Shown in pieces: positions 1 to 6,205 of a DNA stretch of 16,143 bases (position 1 is the first letter of the stretch; every line of letters begins with the position of its first letter). The stretch covers positions 1-16,143 of the forward strand of contig JBBQCS010000067.1 of NCBI GenBank assembly GCA_038318895.1, in the 5' to 3' direction. Under the pieces are notes generated by a model, which had not been told where the DNA came from, did not search any database, and was given only the letters and a program-made list of their open reading frames with translations. Made by a program: the position numbers and the translations under genes. The DNA is from UBA11222 sp030652895 (GTDB lineage Bacteria; Pseudomonadota; Alphaproteobacteria; UBA11222).

Positions 1-546
1 CCAACGGAAGAAGCTGTTAACAAGGCGATTGACCAACGTGAAAAAAGGATTTTTGAACGGGCCGAAAGGGAACTTAAACAGGCGATACGCGACATTCCCG
101 AACTGGCGCAACTTTCCGGGCAGCTAATCATCGATCACACACCCGAAGGCATGCGCATTCAGCTTGTCGATGAAGCCGATCGCCCGATGTTCAAGGAAGG
201 CACCTCCGAACCCTATGCCCGCACCAAGGCGATCTTCAAGGAAATCGCCAAGGTCATCAACAAGCTGCCCAATCGTATCGCCATCTCCGGACATACGGAT
301 GCCTCACCGTTTCGGCGCCCGGATGGCTACAGCAATTGGGAGCTCTCATCAGACCGCGCCATGCTAAGCCGCCGCATGCTGCAACAAACCGGCGTTCCAG
401 AGGGGCGGTTTTTTGAGATCACTGGAAGGGCCAGCACAGAACCGCTATTTCCAGATGATCCCTATATTTCAGGCAATCGGCGCATCTCCATCACCATGAT
501 GCGCGAACAACCAGTGCTCGCCCCCAGCGCGCTGGGCGCCAACTAA
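1..546 (+). CDS. motB: Flagellar motor stator protein MotB, C-terminal part (5' end outside window)
   Basis: The frame is open from base 1, so this is the last 181 residues of a longer protein; the N-terminal membrane anchor and plug lie off-window. What is visible is a charged helical linker (residues about 1-35), then an OmpA/MotB peptidoglycan-binding domain. Diagnostic segments are GHTD at 97-100, NWELSSDRA at 112-120 and GNRRISI at 158-164. In this fold the aspartate and arginine of the latter two contact diaminopimelate of peptidoglycan. The NWELSSDRA wording and the 'FKEG' segment before the domain favour MotB over a generic OmpA-like lipoprotein. MotB pairs with MotA to form the ion-conducting stator and anchors it to the cell wall. 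motA is presumably upstream but is not visible. The gene converges on the formaldehyde dehydrogenase with 12 bases between stop codons and no obvious terminator there. Confidence 0.85.
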   Translation, partial: PTEEAVNKAIDQREKRIFERAERELKQAIRDIPELAQLSGQLIIDHTPEGMRIQLVDEADRPMFKEGTSEPYARTKAIFKEIAKVINKLPNRIAISGHTDASPFRRPDGYSNWELSSDRAMLSRRMLQQTGVPEGRFFEITGRASTEPLFPDDPYISGNRRISITMMREQPVLAPSALGAN

Positions 547-558
547 CCCATCATCTGC

Positions 559-1668
559 TCAGTAAACCACGACGCTTCGGATGGATTCGCCGCTGTGCAT
601 CAAATCAAATGCCCGGTTAATGTCATTGAGCGGCATTTTGTGGGTGATCAGATCATCGATATTGATCTTACCCTCCATATACCAGTCGACGATTTTTGGT
701 ACGTCGGTGCGGCCTCTGGCGCCGCCAAACGCCGTGCCGCGCCACACACGCCCGGTGACAAGCTGAAAAGGCCGTGTACGAATTTCCTGTCCGGCCCCCG
801 CAACGCCAATAATAATCGCCTCGCCCCAGCCCTTGTGACAGCATTCCAGCGCCTGACGCATCACGTCCACATTGCCGATGCACTCAAAACTGTAATCCGC
901 ACCGCCACCCGTCAATGCCACCAGATACGCAACCAGATCATCGCCAACTTCTTTTGGGTTGACGAAATGCGTCATGCCAAACCGTTCCGCCTGCGCACGC
1001 CGGGCCGGATTGACATCCACGCCGACAATCTGCGCCGCCCCCACAAGACGGGCGCCCTGAATAACATTCAGCCCGATGCCGCCAAGGCCAAACACCACGA
1101 CTTTTGATCCGGGCTCGACCTTCGCCGTGTTGATCACCGCGCCAATGCCGGTGGTGACCCCACAGCCGATATAGCATATCGCCTCAAACGGCGCGTCCTG
1201 GCGCACTTTCGCCAGTGCGATTTCCGGCACCACCGAATAATTGGCGAAGGTGGAGCAGCCCATATAATGCAAAACCGGCTTGCCCTTGTATGTAAACCGG
1301 CCGGTGCCATCCGGCATGACCCCCCGCCCCTGGGTCTCGCGGATCGCCTGGCACAAATTGGTTTTTGGGTTCAGGCAATAGTCGCACTGGCGGCATTCCG
1401 GTGTGTACAGAGGAATAACGTGATCGCCTTTTTTTAGCGACTTGACCCCTACCCCGACCTCGACCACAACGCCCGCGCCTTCGTGACCCAAAATCGCAGG
1501 AAAGGCGCCTTCCGGATCGTCCCCGGAAAGCGTGAAGGCGTCGGTATGACATATACCTGTCGCCTTGATTTCGATCATCACCTCGCCTTCTTTGGGGCCA
1601 TCCAGTTGTACGGTGACAATTTCCAGCGGCTTTCCCGCTTCAAAGGCGACAGCAGCACGAACGTCCAT
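559..1668 (-). CDS. adhC: S-(hydroxymethyl)glutathione dehydrogenase / class III alcohol dehydrogenase
   Basis: This cytoplasmic zinc enzyme oxidises S-hydroxymethylglutathione, formed spontaneously from formaldehyde and glutathione, to S-formylglutathione with NAD+. It also reduces S-nitrosoglutathione. The 369 residues match the family length end to end. Catalytic zinc ligands are C40, H62 and C169. Structural zinc ligands are C92, C95, C98 and C106. The Rossmann motif GLGGIG is at 194-199, with D218 as the NAD-selecting acid. R110, in the segment AIRETQGRG, corresponds to the arginine that binds the glutathione carboxylate in class III enzymes and separates them from ethanol dehydrogenases. 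The start has a good AGGAG 7 bases upstream, and that site overlaps the stop codon (TAAGGAG) of the FAD oxidoreductase 11 bases away, so the two are almost certainly one transcript. No S-formylglutathione hydrolase (frmB/fghA) is present in the window. Confidence 0.96.
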   Translation of the reverse strand: MDVRAAVAFEAGKPLEIVTVQLDGPKEGEVMIEIKATGICHTDAFTLSGDDPEGAFPAILGHEGAGVVVEVGVGVKSLKKGDHVIPLYTPECRQCDYCLNPKTNLCQAIRETQGRGVMPDGTGRFTYKGKPVLHYMGCSTFANYSVVPEIALAKVRQDAPFEAICYIGCGVTTGIGAVINTAKVEPGSKVVVFGLGGIGLNVIQGARLVGAAQIVGVDVNPARRAQAERFGMTHFVNPKEVGDDLVAYLVALTGGGADYSFECIGNVDVMRQALECCHKGWGEAIIIGVAGAGQEIRTRPFQLVTGRVWRGTAFGGARGRTDVPKIVDWYMEGKINIDDLITHKMPLNDINRAFDLMHSGESIRSVVVY

Positions 1669-1679
1669 TTGGTTTCTCC

Positions 1680-2981
1680 TTAAATTATATCCTGCAAACG
1701 GCTATATAGCGTACCCAGCATCAACAGTGGCATACGCAACCACGGCCCACCCGGAAATGGGCGGTGCGGAATACGCGCAAACACATCGAGTTTTTCCGCG
1801 TCGCCGCGAATGGCGTCTGCAATAAGCTTGCCCGCTAATCCGGTCAACGCCACACCCTGCCCGGAAAACCCCTGAGCATAATAGATATTTCCGGGCCTGC
1901 GGCCAATATCCGGCAGCCTGTTACGTGAAATATCCACAAAGCCGCCCCAGGCGTGTGTGATCGCGGCATTGTGCAATTCCGGAAAGGTCGCAATCATGCG
2001 GCTCCGCATCCTGTTCGCCAGCGCGACCGGCGGCACCGTCGTATAACTGACCCGTCCCCCGAACAGCAGACGCCAGTCCGCAGACAACCGGAAATAATCG
2101 AGGACGAAATTCGTATCCGACACGCAGGCGTTATGCGGCAGTAATCGCAGCGCCCTTTCCCGGCCCAACGGTTCTGTCGCAATGATATACGTGCCGACCG
2201 GCATGATCCGGGCACGGATTTCGGGTTCGAGTGATCCGATATAGGCGTTGCAGCACAGCACCACGTTCTTAGCCTGTATGCGCCCTTGGGACGTATGGAC
2301 TGCCGGGCCGGAAACAGACGCGGTTTCTATCCTGACAGCCCGGCTTTTTTCGAAAATATGTACGCCCGCGCTGGCCGCCGCCGCCGCCAGTCCGCGCACA
2401 TATTTTAACGGGTGCAAATGCCCCCCGCCAGGATCAAACAACCCGCCGCGGAAACGTTCGCTTGCGACGTGCTCTTGCATCCCCGCCCGGTCAAGCAGCC
2501 GCGCCTGGGTGTCGCCAAGGCCGGTAAGATAATCCAGTTCAGCGGCCAGCCCCGCCATGTGACGCGGACGCGTCGCCGCCAGCAGGTAACCAGGTTTATA
2601 TTCCGCGTCAATGCCATGGCGGGCGATTCTCTGCTGCACAATCTGCGTCGCCTCAAGGGAAAGTTTCCACAATTGCCGTGCCTGCGCCGGGCCTAGCAGG
2701 TGCGCGATATCCGCCATGCCCTGAGCAAAACCGTTAATGATCTGGCCGCCATTGCGTCCGGAGGCGCCCCAGCCGACGCGCTCTCCCTCCAGCAGGGTCA
2801 CATTATAGCCGGCCTCGGCCAGGTTGAGAGCCGCTGACAGGCCCGTAAAACCGCCACCTATAACGCATACATCGTACGTCACCTGCCCGGCGAATTGAGG
2901 ATAGCTTACAGGCGGACCGACACTATCAAGATAGTGGCTGGGCGGACCAAATTCAGAATCGCTTTGGATCATGGAACTCAT
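1680..2981 (-). CDS. FAD-dependent amine oxidoreductase (PuuB/OrdL, DAO family)
   Basis: This 433-residue flavoenzyme belongs to the D-amino acid oxidase superfamily. The FAD-binding dinucleotide fold starts at about residue 36 with IGGGFTG (41-47) and ends in an acidic strand (VTLLEGE). GASGRNGGQ (72-80) is the signature of the PuuB/OrdL group, GFSGQG (371-376) is the C-terminal FAD loop, and the tail HRPFPGGPWLR (406-416) is also typical. Relatives oxidise secondary amines or amino acids such as gamma-glutamylputrescine, sarcosine-like N-methyl compounds or proline-like substrates; the exact substrate cannot be read from sequence. Co-transcription with a formaldehyde dehydrogenase suggests, as inference, an N-methyl amine substrate. 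Start choice is uncertain. AGGAG lies only 3 bases before the first ATG and 12 before a second in-frame ATG at 2972, which would give 430 residues. Puu-pathway partners (glutamylpolyamine synthetase, GABA-aldehyde dehydrogenase, hydrolase) are absent here. Confidence 0.88.
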   Translation of the reverse strand: MSSMIQSDSEFGPPSHYLDSVGPPVSYPQFAGQVTYDVCVIGGGFTGLSAALNLAEAGYNVTLLEGERVGWGASGRNGGQIINGFAQGMADIAHLLGPAQARQLWKLSLEATQIVQQRIARHGIDAEYKPGYLLAATRPRHMAGLAAELDYLTGLGDTQARLLDRAGMQEHVASERFRGGLFDPGGGHLHPLKYVRGLAAAAASAGVHIFEKSRAVRIETASVSGPAVHTSQGRIQAKNVVLCCNAYIGSLEPEIRARIMPVGTYIIATEPLGRERALRLLPHNACVSDTNFVLDYFRLSADWRLLFGGRVSYTTVPPVALANRMRSRMIATFPELHNAAITHAWGGFVDISRNRLPDIGRRPGNIYYAQGFSGQGVALTGLAGKLIADAIRGDAEKLDVFARIPHRPFPGGPWLRMPLLMLGTLYSRLQDII

Positions 2982-3062
2982 GGGCTCCTATCTTAGCTTC
3001 AAACTGTTACCCGAAAAAAGCGTTGGTAAGTTCGGCGCGCACGGGCAATTATAACAGATAGC

Positions 3063-3074
3063 GTCGTTAACGAC
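3063..3074. promoter_or_regulatory. Perfect 12-base palindrome in the divergent intergenic region (possible operator)
   Basis: GTCGTTAACGAC is its own reverse complement. It lies 16 bases before the GTG start of the thioesterase, in the 109-base gap between that gene and the divergent FAD oxidoreductase. A TATAAC sequence just upstream (about 3050) could be a -10 element, though I see no good -35. A dimeric regulator could bind here, but one short palindrome is weak evidence. Confidence 0.25.
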
Positions 3075-3090
3075 CGAAGATGGGGACTGT

Positions 3091-3543
3091 GTGGCAAAAA
3101 AGATTGTAGGTAAGAAAGCTGTTGATCTGACCATCCCGGAAAACTTCCTGCATATGCGGCAGGATATTTTACGCTTTGCTGATCTGGACCGTAATGGGCA
3201 CCTGAATAACGTCAAATTCTTTGAATTTTGTCAGGAAAGTCGCGTTTCGCTGTTTCGCGCTGTTGGAGCCCATGATGGCGAGAATGGACGGGCATGGATC
3301 ATTGCCACTTTGTCTATAGATTTTATCGCTCAGGCGCATTGGCCCGGCAATATCGAAACCGGGACCCTTGTACTGAAATTTGGCAATAGCTCTTTGCAAC
3401 TGGGTCAGGGCGTATTTAACGACGGACGCTGCGTCGCCACCGCCGAAATGACCATGGTTCGGGTCGATCTTGAAAGCAACAAGCCGCAACCGATTGAACC
3501 AGTGCTGCGTGAGCGCCTCAAGATGCTGGGTGGCCAAGGTTAA
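3091..3543 (+). CDS. Hotdog-fold acyl-CoA thioesterase (4-hydroxybenzoyl-CoA thioesterase / YbgC-FadM type)
   Basis: A 150-residue cytoplasmic protein of the 4HBT group. The signature DLDRNGHLNNVKFFEF (31-46) contains the catalytic-aspartate loop, with D33 the likely nucleophile or base, followed by the long central helix of the hotdog fold. The later strands (IATLSIDFIA, then TGTLVLKFGNSSLQLGQGVF, then CVATAEMTMVRVD) fit the five-stranded sheet. Family members hydrolyse acyl-CoA or aryl-CoA thioesters and work as dimers or tetramers; the substrate is not predictable. The start is GTG at 3091, with a weak GGGGA site about 5 bases upstream. The next in-frame ATG falls at residue 22 and would cut off part of the lead-in, so GTG is preferred. 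It is divergent from the FAD oxidoreductase and 82 bases ahead of bpt. Confidence 0.85.
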   Translation: MAKKIVGKKAVDLTIPENFLHMRQDILRFADLDRNGHLNNVKFFEFCQESRVSLFRAVGAHDGENGRAWIIATLSIDFIAQAHWPGNIETGTLVLKFGNSSLQLGQGVFNDGRCVATAEMTMVRVDLESNKPQPIEPVLRERLKMLGGQG

Positions 3544-3570
3544 TATTCAGGGTCCGCTTTTATCTGAATA
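3544..3570 (+). repeat. Inverted repeat directly after the thioesterase stop codon
   Basis: TATTCAG (3544-3550) and CTGAATA (3564-3570) are exact reverse complements separated by 13 bases, beginning at the base after the TAA stop. It could fold into an AU-rich hairpin acting as a weak terminator or 3' end, but no U-run follows. Because it also lies immediately upstream of the candidate bpt promoter, it could instead be a protein-binding site. Confidence 0.3.
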
Positions 3571-3576
3571 GTATTG

Positions 3577-3585
3577 TGATATGCT
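3577..3585 (+). promoter_or_regulatory. Candidate extended -10 promoter element for bpt
   Basis: TGATATGCT has the TG-N extension followed by TATGCT (four of six matches to TATAAT). It is 40 bases before the GTG start of bpt, so transcription would begin at about 3592. No convincing -35 is visible at 16-18 bases, which extended -10 promoters can tolerate. The call rests on sequence resemblance only. Confidence 0.25.
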
Positions 3586-3625
3586 GACAAGTAAGAATGA
3601 ATGACCTGTATCAGGGACTAACCGG

Positions 3626-4369
3626 GTGACCAAGCCAGCCAATATTCCGCGGTTCTATGTGACATCGCCGTCCCCATGCCCTTATCTGACGGGGCGCGAA
3701 GAGCGTAAGATATTTACGCGGCTGTCGGGCGAGAACCCGGCGATGCTGCATGACGCCCTGGCGGATATGGGGTTTCGCCGCAGCCAGAATATAGCTTACC
3801 GGCCCGCCTGTGTTGGCTGCAACGCCTGCACCTCGGCGAGGGTTCCGGTCGCGGATTTCACCCCTGGCAAGAATCTTGCGCGGATATCAAAGCGAAATGA
3901 GGATCTGCGTCTTGGCTTTGGCGGGACCACGGCAACCATTGAGCAGTATCATTTGCTGCGGCGATATTTGCACACACGCCACGGGGATGGCGGCATGGCA
4001 GCAATGGACGCCTTCGACTATCAGATGATGCTGGAGGACAGCCCGATCACGACCTATCTGCTGGAGCTCCGCAAGCCGCAAGACGATGATGACGGACGGC
4101 TGCTGGCAGCGTGTATCACGGATGTTGTCGGCGATGGCCTGTCCATGGTCTACAGTTTCTTTGATCCCGGAGAAGATCGCCGCAGTCTGGGCAGCTATAT
4201 GATACTGCGCCACATCGCGTTGGCCAAGGAAATGGGCCTGTCGTATCTCTATCTCGGCTATTGGATCAAGGGCAGCCGAAAGATGCATTATAAGGCGCGT
4301 TTCCGCCCACTGGAATTGCTCGGTGAAAATGGCTGGGAAACCTATGAGGGGACAGCAGATTCGAGCTGA
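3626..4369 (+). CDS. bpt: Leucyl/arginyl-tRNA-protein transferase (aspartate/glutamate leucyltransferase)
   Basis: This cytoplasmic enzyme of the N-degron pathway transfers leucine from Leu-tRNA to proteins with N-terminal Asp or Glu, so that ClpS delivers them to ClpAP. The 247 residues match the bacterial family. The N-terminal R-transferase domain is seen as PCPYLTGREERKIFTRL (17-33) and YRPACVGCNACTSARVPV (58-75). The C-terminal domain, of GNAT-like fold, carries LSYLYLGYWIKGSRKMHYKARF and the FRPLELL end typical of the group. Four cysteines, C18, C62, C65 and C68, resemble a metal or Fe-S site. The GTG start at 3626 is preceded by an AGGGA about 9 bases upstream, and the N-terminus TKPANIPRFYVTSPSPCPYL aligns with the family start. 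It is downstream of the thioesterase on the same strand, but probably has its own promoter. Confidence 0.93.
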   Translation: MTKPANIPRFYVTSPSPCPYLTGREERKIFTRLSGENPAMLHDALADMGFRRSQNIAYRPACVGCNACTSARVPVADFTPGKNLARISKRNEDLRLGFGGTTATIEQYHLLRRYLHTRHGDGGMAAMDAFDYQMMLEDSPITTYLLELRKPQDDDDGRLLAACITDVVGDGLSMVYSFFDPGEDRRSLGSYMILRHIALAKEMGLSYLYLGYWIKGSRKMHYKARFRPLELLGENGWETYEGTADSS

Positions 4370-4561
4370 ATGCGCGCGAGTAAAGCAATTGCAGGGCCGC
4401 GATGCCCTTCAAGCCGCACTCAGCGATACAGGTAACCCTGAAAGATAAACTTTAGAAACCTTCCTAAGGCGCCGGCCTTGCTGACGTCGAGGGCAATATG
4501 CGATTAGTTGGGGCACAATATGACTCGAATTAATTGCATGCAGTACCGAGGGGATAGTCCA
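4370..4561. other. Largest intergenic region; upstream of the TRAP operon
   Basis: These 192 bases separate bpt from the TRAP receptor gene. A weak hairpin, AGGGC-CGCGAT-GCCCT at 4393-4408, lies 24 bases after the bpt stop without a U-run, so it is at best a poor terminator. Short palindromes AATTAATT and TGCATGCA occur at about 4529-4541. I could not find a convincing -35/-10 pair or a sigma-54 site. The region presumably holds the operon promoter and operators, but none can be pinned down by eye. Confidence 0.4.
4548..4553 (+). promoter_or_regulatory. Ribosome binding site that fixes the TRAP receptor start
   Basis: GAGGGG lies 8 bases before the ATG at 4562. Upstream in-frame starts (TTG 4508, ATG 4520, ATG 4538) have no comparable site and would push the twin-arginine motif too far from the N-terminus, so 4562 is the likely start. 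Confidence 0.8.
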
Positions 4562-5680
4562 ATGGTCAAACGCCCACTAGCCAATAAGAAGAGCAGCAGG
4601 CGCTCCTTTCTCGTGGGAGGTGCTGCGCTTGGCGCTGCGGCGGCAACTCTGCCAGCCCCTGCAATTGCACAGGGCAAACGCACCCTGAAAATGGTCACCA
4701 CCTGGCCAAAGAATTTGCCCGGCCTAGGAATGGCGGCAGAGCATGTGGCAAAACGCATTACCGAAGCAACAGATGGGCAATTGACCGTTAAAGTGTATGC
4801 GGCAGGCGAACTGGTTGGCGCATTCGATGTGTTCGACGCGGTATCAAGCGGTAACGCCGACATGTATCACGGGGCTGAATATTATTTTCAGGGCAAAAGC
4901 CCTGCATTCAATTTTTTCTCCGGCGTTCCCTTCGGCCTGACTTCCAACGAAATGAATGCCTGGATTTATTATGGCGGCGGACAGGAGTTGTGGGATGAAC
5001 TCAGCGCCAAATTCAAGCTCAAACCCTTTTTGTGCGCGAACACCGGCGTACAAATGGGCGGCTGGTTCAATAAAGAAATAAATTCCACCGAAGATTTTAA
5101 AGGCTTGAAAATCCGCATGCCCGGTCTGGGCGGGGAGGTGTTGCGGCGTCTGGGCGCTTCCGTGGTCAGTATTCCCGGTGGTGAGATTTACACCAGTCTG
5201 CAACAAGGGGTAATTGACGCCACTGAGTGGGTTGGGCCATGGAACGATATGATTTTTGGCTTTTATAAAATCGCAAAATATTATTACTGGCCGGGGTTTC
5301 ATGAACCGGGTTCTGCTCTGGCCCTGAGCATGAATCTCGATGTATGGGAGAGCCTTACCAAAAGTCAGAAAGTCATTGTCCAGAGCGCGTGCGCGGCGCA
5401 AAATGACATGACCCTGGCCGAATTCAACGCCAATAACAGTTCAGCGCTGGCCACCCTTGTCGACAAACACAAAGTTGAACTGCGCCGTTTTTCCGACGAG
5501 ATTCTGACAACAATTGGCGAAATGTCCGGCAAAGTTATGCACGAAATGGCGCAGGCCGACGACATCACCCGCCGCATATATGAAAGCTACCTGTCCAGCC
5601 GCAGGGATTCCATGCGCTGGTCCCACCTGGCTGAAGAAACCTTCTGGGAAGCACGCCGCCTGCCATTCTCTTACGATTAA
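4562..5680 (+). CDS. dctP: TRAP transporter solute receptor, DctP family, TakP-like, Tat-exported
   Basis: A periplasmic substrate-binding protein of 372 residues that hands solute to the DctQM permease in a Na+-driven TRAP system. It begins with a twin-arginine signal (SSRRSFLVGG, 11-20), a hydrophobic stretch and a likely cleavage after AIA (36). The mature part contains KMVTTWPKNLPGLG (43-56), AGELVGAFDVFDAVSSGNADM (81-101), GLKIRMPGLGGEVLRRLG (181-198) and GVIDATEWVGPWND (216-229). R185 is the conserved arginine that forms the carboxylate salt bridge in DctP receptors. E222-W223 and Q164 lie where TakP-type receptors hold a metal ion and a 2-oxo acid. This subfamily is usually annotated as mannitol/chloroaromatic or alpha-keto acid TRAP; I favour a 2-oxo or 2-hydroxy monocarboxylate. 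The start at 4562 rests on GAGGGG 8 bases upstream. It is followed 8 bases later by dctQ. Confidence 0.93.
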   Translation: MVKRPLANKKSSRRSFLVGGAALGAAAATLPAPAIAQGKRTLKMVTTWPKNLPGLGMAAEHVAKRITEATDGQLTVKVYAAGELVGAFDVFDAVSSGNADMYHGAEYYFQGKSPAFNFFSGVPFGLTSNEMNAWIYYGGGQELWDELSAKFKLKPFLCANTGVQMGGWFNKEINSTEDFKGLKIRMPGLGGEVLRRLGASVVSIPGGEIYTSLQQGVIDATEWVGPWNDMIFGFYKIAKYYYWPGFHEPGSALALSMNLDVWESLTKSQKVIVQSACAAQNDMTLAEFNANNSSALATLVDKHKVELRRFSDEILTTIGEMSGKVMHEMAQADDITRRIYESYLSSRRDSMRWSHLAEETFWEARRLPFSYD

Positions 5681-5688
5681 CTCCTGCG

Positions 5689-6201
5689 GTGCGCAAAGTG
5701 ATTCAACTGGCGGAATTCATTGATAGCTTCAATCGGCGCATCGGGTATGCGACGGCGTGGCTGGCGACTGTTATGGTGATCGTGCAATTCATTGTCGTGC
5801 TGCTGCGCTATGTTTTTGGCGTCGGCGGGCTGATGCTGCAAGAATCACTGACATATATGTTCAGTGTTCTGTTCATGCTGGGAGCAGGCTACACATTGCT
5901 TAATGACGGTCATGTGCGCGTGGATATTTTCTATGGCGCCGCGAAACGATCAACCAGGGCGATTGTAAATCTGTTGGGCAGCTTGTTTTTTCTTATTCCA
6001 TTCAGTGTACTGATCGTGATCATCTCACAGCCATATGTTGTCGCCTCCTGGGCAGTCCTGGAGGGATCGAAGGAAACCAGCGGCATTCCAGGAGTGTTTC
6101 TACTAAAATCCCTGATCCCCATTTTCGCCATACTGCTGATACTGCAAGGCATATCCAATAGTATCCGCGCATTCATCGCACTCACATACAAGACTGATTG
6201 A
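5689..6201 (+). CDS. dctQ: TRAP transporter small permease, DctQ subunit
   Basis: A 170-residue inner-membrane protein with four predicted helices at about 22-43, 53-70, 92-113 and 136-157. The DctQ hallmark GYTLLNDGHVRVDIFY (67-82) lies between helices 2 and 3, preceded by LMLQESLTYMFSVLFMLGAG. DctQ associates with DctM and is needed for transport, probably by positioning the receptor and supporting the scaffold. The GTG start at 5689 lies 8 bases after the receptor stop and shows no Shine-Dalgarno sequence. Translation is therefore probably coupled to dctP. A second GTG at 5698 is an alternative that removes three residues. dctM begins 4 bases after the stop. Confidence 0.92.
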   Translation: MRKVIQLAEFIDSFNRRIGYATAWLATVMVIVQFIVVLLRYVFGVGGLMLQESLTYMFSVLFMLGAGYTLLNDGHVRVDIFYGAAKRSTRAIVNLLGSLFFLIPFSVLIVIISQPYVVASWAVLEGSKETSGIPGVFLLKSLIPIFAILLILQGISNSIRAFIALTYKTD

Positions 6202-6205
6202 GCGT

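Noticed and set aside
4393..4408. Hairpin after bpt as an intrinsic terminator
   Set aside because: There are only five pairs, and no U-run follows.
4508..4561. Upstream extension of the TRAP receptor start to TTG 4508 or ATG 4520/4538
   Set aside because: No ribosome site supports these starts, and the extension would displace the twin-arginine signal. ATG 4562 has GAGGGG at 8 bases.
4440..4561. Sigma-54 or sigma-70 promoter for the TRAP operon
   Set aside because: TTGGGGCAC and nearby TTGCTG stretches do not give acceptable spacing or a matching second element.
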